This document shows positions 17,160-23,757 of a DNA stretch of 29,135 bases, piece after piece. Under the pieces are notes generated by a model, which was not told the origin of the DNA, did not search any database, and saw only the letters and a list, made by a program, of their open reading frames with translations. A program made the position numbers and the translations under genes. The stretch is taken from NCBI GenBank assembly GCA_035530055.1, contig DATKVN010000051.1, positions 1 to 29,135 on the forward strand, written 5' to 3'. Numbering within the stretch: the stretch's first letter is position 1; the number at the start of each line of letters is the position of its first letter. This stretch comes from a bacterium. Lineage in GTDB: Bacteria > UBA6262 > WVXT01.

Positions 17160-17262
17160 GGAGTAGCGAAGCAAAGCTTCGGCACTCTGAAGAGTGCCCG
17201 ACCAGATTAGGTCGGTCGCCCTTTAGGGTGACAAGGAGTAGCGAAAGATTTGGTTTCGTTGC
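17160..17262. repeat. Cluster of short palindromes between deacetylase and ruvX
   Basis: Five consecutive hairpins are visible: CGAAGC/GCTTCG (17167-17181), GGCACTCT/AGAGTGCC (17181-17198), CCGACC/GGTCGG (17198-17215), GTCGCCCT/AGGGTGAC (17215-17232) and GCGAAA/TTTCGT (17241-17259). The octamer GGAGTAGC occurs twice (17160 and 17235), as in the 86-nt units. The arrangement leaves almost no unpaired bases. Confidence 0.85.
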
Positions 17263-17277
17263 TGGTGTGGAATAGCT

Positions 17278-17724
17278 ATGAAAATTTTAGGGATCGATTA
17301 TGGAGAGAAGAGGATTGGGTTGGCAATGAGCGATGTTTCAAATATGGTTGCTGGTAGTCTAAAAGTTGTAAAGAGAAATGCAACTCGTAGTTGGCTTGGG
17401 GAGATAAAAACAATTGTCGATGAAAACAAAATTGAAAAGATCGTTATTGGTTTACCTAAAAATATGAATGGCTCTATTGGGGAGAAAGGGAAAGAGGTTC
17501 TGGTATTTATGAAAGTTTTGGGAAAGGTGGTAAAGGTGCCTATAGTGACTTGGGATGAAAGGTTAACAACTGTTAGTGCAGAGAAGGTGCTTCTACAGGC
17601 AGATTTATCGAGGAAAAAACGGAAAGATATTTTGGATAAACTTTCTGCCTGTATAATTTTACAAAACTATTTGGACAGTATTGAGTACAATCAAAAAGAG
17701 AAAAGCAAGGAAAGCAATAAATGA
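17278..17724 (+). CDS. ruvX: Putative pre-16S rRNA nuclease / Holliday junction resolvase-like RuvX (YqgF)
   Basis: This 148-residue RNase H-fold protein is thought to take part in 16S rRNA 5' maturation. It shows the family start KILGIDYGEKRIGLAMSD with the first catalytic aspartate (D7), the IVIGLPKNMNGSIG motif, and WDERLTTVSAE with the late Asp-Glu pair. Length is typical (about 140-150). Its stop overlaps the mltG start by 4 nt (ATGA), making a ruvX-mltG-mutM operon. No good ribosome site is visible upstream; the ATG follows the palindromic cluster by about 15 nt, so initiation may depend on how that RNA folds. Confidence 0.94.
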   Translation: MKILGIDYGEKRIGLAMSDVSNMVAGSLKVVKRNATRSWLGEIKTIVDENKIEKIVIGLPKNMNGSIGEKGKEVLVFMKVLGKVVKVPIVTWDERLTTVSAEKVLLQADLSRKKRKDILDKLSACIILQNYLDSIEYNQKEKSKESNK

Positions 17725-18662
17725 AAGTAATAAAAATAAGTGTTATAATCCTGTGCTTATTAAGTCTGGTAAATTTAATGGTCTTCTTTTTGTCTCCGCG
17801 CTATAGTAAAACTTCCCTGGTAACAATAGAACAGGGAGTGACTGCCCAGCAGGTAGCGGAATTACTTGAAAAGGAAAATTTAATTTCCAGTAAGAATTAC
17901 TTTCTGTTTCTTCTTAGACTAAGAGGGGGGCATAGAAAAATTAAGGCAGGAATTTATGAAATAAATTCAAAAGAAAGCACTTGGCGAATTATTAGTAAAC
18001 TTGTTTTAGGAAAAAGCAAGAAAATAAAATTGACTGTTCCGGAAGGATTTACTGTTCGTCAGATTGCCCAGTTAATCGAAGAGAAAGGATTGGGGGAAAA
18101 AGATAGGTTTTTAGAAATTGTTGAGGAGAGAAAACTGGAGGGTTACCTTTTTCCGGAAACCTATTTTGTTGATTACGATGCTACCGAAGAAGAAATTATA
18201 GGTATAATGGTCGACCAATTCAATAAGGTGTTTACAAAAGAGATGGAAGAGAGAGGAAAGAAGTTTAAGTTTACAAAAAGGGATACAGTAATTCTGGCTT
18301 CCGTAATTGAGAAAGAAGCCGTCAAGGATGAAGAGAGACCATTAATTTCTGCTGTTTTCCATAACCGGTTAAAGAAACGGTGGTATTTAGAATCTTGTGC
18401 TACGGTTCAGTATGCGCTGGGAGAACATAAGGAGAAGTTGACCTATAAAGATGTAAAAGTTGACTCCCCCTATAATACTTATATCCATTTTGGTCTACCA
18501 CCCGGGCCTATTTGTAATCCTGGTCTAGCCGCAATTAAGGCCACCTTATATCCAGCCCAGACCGATTTAATGTTCTTTGTTACCAAAGGGGAAGGCACTC
18601 ATAGATTCTCTAAGTATTATCAGAAACATCTGGAAGTGCAAAAGAAAAAATCCAAAAGATGA
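17721..18662 (+). CDS. mltG: Endolytic murein transglycosylase MltG (YceG family)
   Basis: This 313-residue inner-membrane protein cuts nascent glycan strands and sets their length during peptidoglycan synthesis. One transmembrane helix is at about 5-25 (KISVIILCLLSLVNLMVFFL). A LysM-like region around 30-110 follows (VTIEQGVTAQQVAELLEKE, KAGIYEI, VPEGFTVRQIA), then LEGYLFPETYF. The catalytic glutamate is E197 in ILASVIEKEA, with VFHNRL and the family signature SPYNTYIHFGLPPGPICNPGLAAI downstream. It is full length with key residues intact. It is coupled to ruvX by ATGA and followed closely by mutM. Confidence 0.95.
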   Translation: MKVIKISVIILCLLSLVNLMVFFLSPRYSKTSLVTIEQGVTAQQVAELLEKENLISSKNYFLFLLRLRGGHRKIKAGIYEINSKESTWRIISKLVLGKSKKIKLTVPEGFTVRQIAQLIEEKGLGEKDRFLEIVEERKLEGYLFPETYFVDYDATEEEIIGIMVDQFNKVFTKEMEERGKKFKFTKRDTVILASVIEKEAVKDEERPLISAVFHNRLKKRWYLESCATVQYALGEHKEKLTYKDVKVDSPYNTYIHFGLPPGPICNPGLAAIKATLYPAQTDLMFFVTKGEGTHRFSKYYQKHLEVQKKKSKR

Positions 18663-18671
18663 GTGGAAAAA

Positions 18672-19478
18672 ATGCCTGAATTGCCAGAAGTAGAAACAAT
18701 AAGAAGAGGACTGGAAAAGAGAATCTTGGAAAAGAAAGTAAACAGAGTGGAAATAAACACAGATAGGATGGTAAAAAAGCCTTCCCCGAAAAGATTTAAG
18801 GAAGAAGTTGAAGGCAGAAATTTTAAACAGGTTATTCGTCGAGGAAAGTACTTAATTTTAGTATTATCTTCTGGGAAGGAGATAGTGATACATCTTAGAA
18901 TGACCGGTCAACTAATTTACGGAAAGAGGGATACAAAGAACAGGGTATCCTTTCTCCTGTCAAACGGCAAATATTTGAACCTTAACGACAGTAGACATCT
19001 GGGAGAAATCAGATTAGTAGAAAACTGGAAGAGAGTTCCCTCCATTGCTAAGATGGGGATGGAACCTCTGGAAGGTAGTTTTACGCTCAAGGTTTTCGGT
19101 GAAATGTTAAATAAAAGAAAGGCTAAAATTAAACCTCTATTGATGAATCAGGAGTTCTTAGCTGGCGTGGGAAATATTTATGCTCAAGAGGCACTATTCA
19201 AGGCAAGAATTCATCCAGAAAGACATGCTCACCGGCTGAAGCGAGATGAGGTGGAGTTACTATTTTCTGAAATAAAGAAGGTCTTAAAGAAAGCTATAGA
19301 TTACAAGGGGTCGTCTTTAAGTAGTTATGTTGATGTAGAAGGAAAAAGAGGAAGTTTCCACTCTCGCCTGCGGGTCTATGGACGGGGAGGGGAGCCCTGT
19401 GTTAAATGTAAGACACCGTTGGAGTTTGTTAGACTTGCTGGCAGGGGAACTACTTTTTGTCCAAAGTGCCAGAAGTAG
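18672..19478 (+). CDS. mutM: Formamidopyrimidine-DNA glycosylase (MutM/Fpg)
   Basis: This 268-residue base-excision repair enzyme removes oxidised purines and nicks the abasic site. The mature N-terminus PELPEVETIRRGL supplies the Schiff-base proline P2 and E3, which fixes the start at ATG 18672; an in-frame GTG at 18663 would bury the proline. K59 in RRGKY corresponds to the damage-contacting lysine, HLRMTGQL follows, and the H2TH helix region is NQEFLAGVGNIYAQEALF. The C-terminal zinc finger has cysteines in PCVKCK and FCPKC. Fpg rather than Nei is indicated by these motifs. The gene begins 9 nt after the mltG stop, so it is the last gene of that operon. Confidence 0.96.
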   Translation: MPELPEVETIRRGLEKRILEKKVNRVEINTDRMVKKPSPKRFKEEVEGRNFKQVIRRGKYLILVLSSGKEIVIHLRMTGQLIYGKRDTKNRVSFLLSNGKYLNLNDSRHLGEIRLVENWKRVPSIAKMGMEPLEGSFTLKVFGEMLNKRKAKIKPLLMNQEFLAGVGNIYAQEALFKARIHPERHAHRLKRDEVELLFSEIKKVLKKAIDYKGSSLSSYVDVEGKRGSFHSRLRVYGRGGEPCVKCKTPLEFVRLAGRGTTFCPKCQK

Positions 19479-19489
19479 AGAATTAACCG

Positions 19490-19647
19490 GGGCTCTAAAG
19501 AGTGACGACCAAATTGGTCTATGTATCTGGAGCCTCCGATGAAATAGGGGGAGGAGTAACCTTGCTTTCGCAAGGACTCCAGAGTCTATGGAGTCCTCCT
19601 GAAAGGGAGGGAAGCAAAAAGTTGTAGCTGCAGAGCGATAGCTCTGC
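19490..19647. repeat. Intergenic palindromic module cluster between mutM and the secreted protein gene
   Basis: GGCTC (19491-19495) pairs with GAGCC (19530-19534) around a GACC/GGTC hairpin. GGAGT-AA-CCTTGC-TTTC-GCAAGG-ACTCC is at 19553-19580. GGACTCC/GGAGTCC (19574-19580 / 19590-19596) overlaps it and is alternative to it. CCTCCT-GAAA-GGGAGG is at 19595-19610 and GCAGAGC-GATA-GCTCTGC at 19630-19647. Three of these modules recur in the 86-nt array with changed loops. Confidence 0.88.
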
Positions 19648-19675
19648 CAATGGAAGAATTTAGTCAGGAGGAAAT

Positions 19676-20167
19676 ATGAGAAAAGGAAAACTCGGATTGG
19701 TTCTTTTTTTGTGGATTTTTCTGACACTTATACTATTTCCTGCTTTCCTTAGTGGATGGGGAAGAAAACCACCTCCAGAACCAAAGACAATCGAGGAGAA
19801 AATTGCGAGCAAGTTTCACATTGAACAGGGCGTTGTTCTGGCTTTGGAAGAGAAAGGTTATGGGACAGAAGAGATTATTAAGCTTTTGATTCTGGCAACC
19901 GCCACAGGTAAGAGAGCCGATGAGATTAGTATCCTCAGGGAAGAGGAAATGAGCTGGGAAGGGATTGCTAAGTGGTATGGAGTGGAAATGTCCACTCTTG
20001 GTAAAGAAACCCAGAGGCTCTTATCCGAAGTGGAGGGAAGAAAAGAAGAAGAAATAAAAGAAGAAGAAATAAAAGAAGAAAAGGAGCCAGAAAGCGAATT
20101 GGAAATTGAGAAGGAATTAAGAAAAAAGTTGGAAATGGAAAAGACGGAATCGGATGAGTTACGTTGA
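19676..20167 (+). CDS. Small exported protein of unknown function with Glu/Lys-rich tail
   Basis: I do not recognise this 163-residue protein. It has an N-terminal signal sequence or anchor (about 7-28, LGLVLFLWIFLTLILFPAFL), then GWGRKPPPEPK. A helical region at about 35-115 follows (IEEKIASKFHIEQGVVLALEEKGYGTEEIIKLLILATATGKRADEISILREE, MSWEGIAKWYGVEMSTL). The tail from 120 is highly charged, with a duplicated EEEIKEEEIKEE tract and probable coiled coil. The repeated pattern of residue pairs (ILREEEMSWEGIAKWYGV) suggests a small helical domain seen in other predicted exported proteins, but no function can be given. AGGAGG lies 5 nt upstream of ATG. Its last 14 nt overlap the radical SAM gene, so the pair is co-translated. 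Confidence 0.8.
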   Translation: MRKGKLGLVLFLWIFLTLILFPAFLSGWGRKPPPEPKTIEEKIASKFHIEQGVVLALEEKGYGTEEIIKLLILATATGKRADEISILREEEMSWEGIAKWYGVEMSTLGKETQRLLSEVEGRKEEEIKEEEIKEEKEPESELEIEKELRKKLEMEKTESDELR

Positions 20168-21059
20168 ACTTTATGAGAGAGGTATCTTAAAAAAGAGAAA
20201 GGAAGAGCTTAATAAATTACTCAAGAAATGTCACCTCTGTCCCAGGAAATGCCTGGTAAATCGGTTGCAAGATGAGAAAGGTTTTTGTGGAGCAGGAAAA
20301 AGAACAGCTGTTTCCAGTTATAACCTCCATTTCGGTGAAGAGCCACCAATTTCAGGTTATCGTGGTTCGGGCACCATCTTCTTTACCCACTGTAACCTTC
20401 GTTGCTGTTTCTGTCAGAATTACCCCATTAGCCAGTTGGGAAACGGCCAGGAAGTGGAGATTTCTCAATTAGCTAAAATGATGATAAAGTTACAAAAACT
20501 CGGGGCACATAACATAAATTTTGTTACCCCTACCCATTTTGTTCCCCAAATCGTCGAGGCCTTAGAGCTTGCAGTAGGAGAGGGATTAAACATTCCTCTT
20601 GTATACAACTCGGGTGGATACGATTCTGTGGAGACTTTCAAACTTCTGGATGGTATAGTGGATATCTATATGCCTGATGCCAAGTATTCCAATTCCCAAA
20701 GTGCTCAGACATACTCCAGGGCAGCCGACTATTTTGAAGTCAACAAGAAGGCACTTCTAGAAATGCATCGGCAAGTCGGCGACCTGAAAATGGATAAAGA
20801 AGGGATTGCCAAGCAGGGACTTCTTATTCGCCACTTAGTTATGCCTGAAGACATAGTTGGTTCTCGAGGAGTCTTAGAATTCATTGCCAAGAATATCTCC
20901 CAAAATACTTATATGTCCATTATGGCTCAATACCATCCTGCTCACCTGGCTTTTGAATTTCCGGAACTCTCAAGAAGAATCTCTAAAACAGAATATGATG
21001 CAGTGTTGAAGATGGCAGATGAATTAGGGTTGGAAAGAGGTTGGAGACAGACCTTTTGA
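20154..21059 (+). CDS. Radical SAM protein, COG1313 type (PflA-like)
   Basis: This 301-residue cytosolic radical SAM enzyme has the cluster motif CxxxCxxC: C80, C84 and C87 in THCNLRCCFCQNY. An N-terminal cysteine set (C26, C29, C33, C45 in KKCHLCPRKC and GFCGAG) probably binds a further metal or cluster. The signature GFCGAG...NLHFGEEPPISG...GSGTIFF places it in the COG1313 group often labelled 'pyruvate-formate-lyase activating enzyme'. No glycyl radical enzyme gene is in the window, so the substrate is unknown. It starts inside the 3' end of the small exported protein gene. The MEMO-family gene two positions downstream raises the question of an AmmeMemoRadiSam link, but this is not the usual COG1180 member of that set. 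Confidence 0.88.
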   Translation: MSYVELYERGILKKRKEELNKLLKKCHLCPRKCLVNRLQDEKGFCGAGKRTAVSSYNLHFGEEPPISGYRGSGTIFFTHCNLRCCFCQNYPISQLGNGQEVEISQLAKMMIKLQKLGAHNINFVTPTHFVPQIVEALELAVGEGLNIPLVYNSGGYDSVETFKLLDGIVDIYMPDAKYSNSQSAQTYSRAADYFEVNKKALLEMHRQVGDLKMDKEGIAKQGLLIRHLVMPEDIVGSRGVLEFIAKNISQNTYMSIMAQYHPAHLAFEFPELSRRISKTEYDAVLKMADELGLERGWRQTF

Positions 21060-21109
21060 CAATAAATTTTTATTTGCAATACCAGTATAAAATTTGCTAA
21101 ATTTAGAAT

Positions 21110-21793
21110 ATGAAAGTTAAGAATCTTCATTCCTGGCAGGTATCTCCCGAGAAGGCTAGAGAAATCCAGGAGAAGTTGAGAAACAAAGTTGTATTGAAAA
21201 GTTATTTTAAGTCTATAAGTGAGATAGGTTTTATTGCCGGTTGCGATGTTGGGTATGATGAGAAGAAGAGAAAGGCTTATGGTAGTGTAGTTTTGCTTAC
21301 TTTCCCTGAGCTGAAACTGGTGGAAAAAAAGGGAGCTATGGAAGCTTCTGAGAGAATATTTCCATATCTTCCCGGGCTACTCACCTTTCGCGAGGGTCCT
21401 GTTCTAATAGCTGCCTTAAGAAAATTGGAAAGATCTCCCGATATAATCATTTTTGATGGTCAGGGAATTGCACACCCCGTGAGATTTGGGCTGGCTACCC
21501 ACATGGGTCTTTTGTTAGGGCTTCCCACGATTGGCTGTGCCAAGTCTATTTTATATGGCCATTATGAGGAGCCTGTAAATTTAAAAGGAGCTTATACTTT
21601 TTTGAAAGACGAAGGGGGAGAGCTGGTTGGGGCGGTTCTGCGCACTAAGAAAAATGTAAAGCCCATATTCGTTTCTCAAGGGTACAGGATCGACCTGGAT
21701 CAGGCATCGGACGTCATCCTCACTTGTTGCCGAAGAGAAAAGATTCCTGAACCTTTAAGATTAGCACATTTAGAGACAGTGCAAGCTCTGTAG
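21110..21793 (+). CDS. nfi: Endonuclease V
   Basis: This 227-residue repair nuclease cuts DNA (or RNA) near deoxyinosine/inosine and other deaminated bases. Catalytic residues correspond to D46 in AGCDVGYD, E95 in LTFREGP and D116 in FDGQGIAHP. The strand-separating wedge motif is FPYLPGLLTFRE, and the conserved RFGLATHMGLLLGLPTIGCAKS follows. Length is normal (about 220-230). The ribosome site is poor (the upstream sequence AAATTTAGAAT is AT-rich), and several -10-like hexamers precede the ATG, so it may have its own promoter. I could not pick one with confidence. It lies between the radical SAM gene and the MEMO gene, separated by 50 and 31 nt. Confidence 0.95.
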   Translation: MKVKNLHSWQVSPEKAREIQEKLRNKVVLKSYFKSISEIGFIAGCDVGYDEKKRKAYGSVVLLTFPELKLVEKKGAMEASERIFPYLPGLLTFREGPVLIAALRKLERSPDIIIFDGQGIAHPVRFGLATHMGLLLGLPTIGCAKSILYGHYEEPVNLKGAYTFLKDEGGELVGAVLRTKKNVKPIFVSQGYRIDLDQASDVILTCCRREKIPEPLRLAHLETVQAL

Positions 21794-21824
21794 GGTCAAT
21801 TAATAAAAGTTAAAAGGGGGAAGG

Positions 21825-22634
21825 ATGATTAGAAAACCAACACAAGCAGGAAGGTTCTATATGAGAGACCCGGAAGCACTAAGAGAACAGGTTGGGAAAT
21901 ATCTCAGGAGCGATATTGAGAGAGAGGACGTTTTGGGAATAGTGGTTCCCCACGCAGGATATTTCTATTCAGGAAAGGTAGCTGGAGCAGTCTATTCTAA
22001 GATTAACCTACCCGATACTATTATTATCATTGGGCCTAACCATACTGGTATTGGCGCAGAGGTTTCCATAATGACAGAAGGTGAGTGGGAAATGCCCAAT
22101 GGCAGAGTAGAAATAGATTCTTCCCTGGCAAAAGAGTTACTTTCCCAGGCTGGTGATTTAGCACAGGAGGATGAACAGGCTCATTTATCCGAACACTCGC
22201 TGGAGGTTCAGCTTCCATTTATTCAGTATTTCAAGACTGATTTTGCCATGATTCCCATTTGTATGCGGGACCATCGAGTCTCCACCTGTAAAAAATTGGG
22301 TAAAGTAATAGCTAAAGTGATTAAATCTAAATCTAAAGCTCCTTGTCTAATTGTTGCTTCGTCGGATATGACCCACTATGAGTCCCAAAAGGATGCTGAA
22401 AGAAAAGACAAGTTGGCAATTGATAAAATCTTAAAACTCGATCCAGAAAATCTACTGCAGACAGTAATAGAAAATGATATTTCAATGTGTGGTCCAGGAC
22501 CAACGGCTACAATGATTTTTGCCTGTAAAGAGTTAGGGGCAAAGAAGAGTGAGCTGGTGTTGTACAATACCAGTGCAGAAGCCTCAGGGGATTATTCCGC
22601 GGTTGTAGGATATGCAGGTATTGTTGTGAAGTAG
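21825..22634 (+). CDS. amrB: MEMO-family protein (AmmeMemoRadiSam system protein B)
   Basis: This 269-residue protein is homologous to human MEMO1 and related to extradiol dioxygenases. The conserved putative metal/active-site residues are visible: H43 in VVPHAGYFYSG, H73 in IGPNHTG, the EHSLEVQLPF segment (121-132), SSDMTHYE (179-186) and C222 in MCGPGPTA. The N-terminus RKPTQAGRFY is typical. In many bacteria and archaea it occurs beside AMMECR1 and a COG1180 radical SAM enzyme; here AMMECR1 is absent and the nearby radical SAM protein is of another group. The biochemical role is unresolved in the family. GGGGGAAGG lies 4 nt upstream of the ATG. Confidence 0.92.
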   Translation: MIRKPTQAGRFYMRDPEALREQVGKYLRSDIEREDVLGIVVPHAGYFYSGKVAGAVYSKINLPDTIIIIGPNHTGIGAEVSIMTEGEWEMPNGRVEIDSSLAKELLSQAGDLAQEDEQAHLSEHSLEVQLPFIQYFKTDFAMIPICMRDHRVSTCKKLGKVIAKVIKSKSKAPCLIVASSDMTHYESQKDAERKDKLAIDKILKLDPENLLQTVIENDISMCGPGPTATMIFACKELGAKKSELVLYNTSAEASGDYSAVVGYAGIVVK

Positions 22635-22664
22635 AGAACAAATAGCACAGGCAGATTTATCCAG

Positions 22665-22691
22665 CCCCTGAGACCCTAATTTTTGCAGGGG
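22665..22691 (+). other. Intergenic hairpin between the MEMO and GalT genes
   Basis: CCCCTG (22665-22670) pairs with CAGGGG (22686-22691). The T-run lies in the loop instead of after the stem, so it is not a typical terminator. Confidence 0.45.
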
Positions 22692-22715
22692 TTGAATTCA
22701 CATAGGGAGGAAAAG

Positions 22716-23750
22716 ATGTCAGAACTAAGAAAAGATCCCATATCCGGAAGATGGATGATTACTGCTACGAGGAAGGAGGTGGATACACCAATTGGTTTAA
22801 TCACTGTCCGCAAGGAAGAGCGGGAGAGGGATTGTCCTTTTTGCGAAGGGAGAGAACTGGAAACTCCACCAGAAGCATTTGCGTTCCGTAAGGAGGGGAG
22901 TAAACCCGACACCCCTGGGTGGGCGGTGCGTGTAATTCCCAGTAAATTTGGAGTGGTAGGGCTCAATGAGGAGCTGGAAAGAAAAGGAGTGGGTGACTTC
23001 TTCTTCTTTGATACAATAAATGGATACGGAGTCCATGAGATTGTAATTGAATCTCCTCTACATATCACCCATATTTCGAAGATTCCCCTTGAGCAGATAG
23101 AGAAAGTTCTCCGTGTCTATCAGGTTAGGTTAAATGAATTGAAAAAGAATTCTCTTCTGAAATATGGTCTCATCTTCCGTAATCAGGGTTATGGGGAAGA
23201 AATTTCTATGCTACACGTCCATTCCCAGATAATCGCTCTGCCCCTGATTCCTAAAAGTATTAAGGAGGAGTTATCTTCAGCCAAAAGTTATTATGAAGAG
23301 AAAGAAAGGTGTATTTTCTGTGACATAATCAAACAAGAATTATATTCCCATGAGAGGATTGTTAGCGCTGGAGATAAATTTATCGTTCTGGCTCCTTTTG
23401 CCTCCCGCTTTCCATTTGAAACCCAGATTTTTCCCAGAAAGCACGAATGCGATTTTACAAATGTACCTGCAGAAGACCTCTGGGAACTGGCAGAGAAATT
23501 GAAATCTACTATTATGAAGACTGTCAAGTTATTGAAAGACCCTCCTTTAAATTTTGTTCTTCATACTGTTCCCTTTATGGTTCCCGAGGCAGGATTCTGG
23601 CTGACTATTAAACAGGATTACCACTGGCACATCGAGATTCTGCCCCATGCTATGCTTGCCAGGGGCTTTGAGTGGGGTGGCGATTTCTATATTAATCCAC
23701 CCTCCCCAGAAGCAGCGGCAAAGTTCCTGAGAGAGGTGGAAGGGGAGTAA
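22716..23750 (+). CDS. GalT-like nucleotidyltransferase (copy 1)
   Basis: This 344-residue HIT-superfamily protein is of the galactose-1-phosphate uridylyltransferase type and transfers a nucleotidyl group between sugar phosphates. Zinc ligands C40 and C43 lie in DCPFCEG, with a second CxxC (C199, C202 in RCIFCDI) at the repeat. The active-site motif is H167-V-H169-S-Q171 where HPHxQ is usual; the second histidine is the nucleophile. The C-terminal signature is DYHWHIEILPHAM. The start is ATG 22716, preceded by GGGAGG at 6 nt. No galactokinase or epimerase is nearby, so the true substrate may be another sugar phosphate. It is followed by polX after 7 nt, with a second GalT-like gene after that. 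Confidence 0.9.
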   Translation: MSELRKDPISGRWMITATRKEVDTPIGLITVRKEERERDCPFCEGRELETPPEAFAFRKEGSKPDTPGWAVRVIPSKFGVVGLNEELERKGVGDFFFFDTINGYGVHEIVIESPLHITHISKIPLEQIEKVLRVYQVRLNELKKNSLLKYGLIFRNQGYGEEISMLHVHSQIIALPLIPKSIKEELSSAKSYYEEKERCIFCDIIKQELYSHERIVSAGDKFIVLAPFASRFPFETQIFPRKHECDFTNVPAEDLWELAEKLKSTIMKTVKLLKDPPLNFVLHTVPFMVPEAGFWLTIKQDYHWHIEILPHAMLARGFEWGGDFYINPPSPEAAAKFLREVEGE

Positions 23751-23757
23751 ATAGGGA

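Noticed and set aside
21056-21109. Promoter for nfi starting with TTGACA at 21056
   Set aside because: The best -10 (TATAAA, 21086) is 24 nt away, too far; other -10-like hexamers lack a matching -35 box. A promoter is likely but cannot be placed.
20154-22634. Canonical AmmeMemoRadiSam system
   Set aside because: AMMECR1 is absent and the radical SAM protein has the COG1313 pattern (GFCGAG, HFGEEPPISG), not that of the COG1180 partner.
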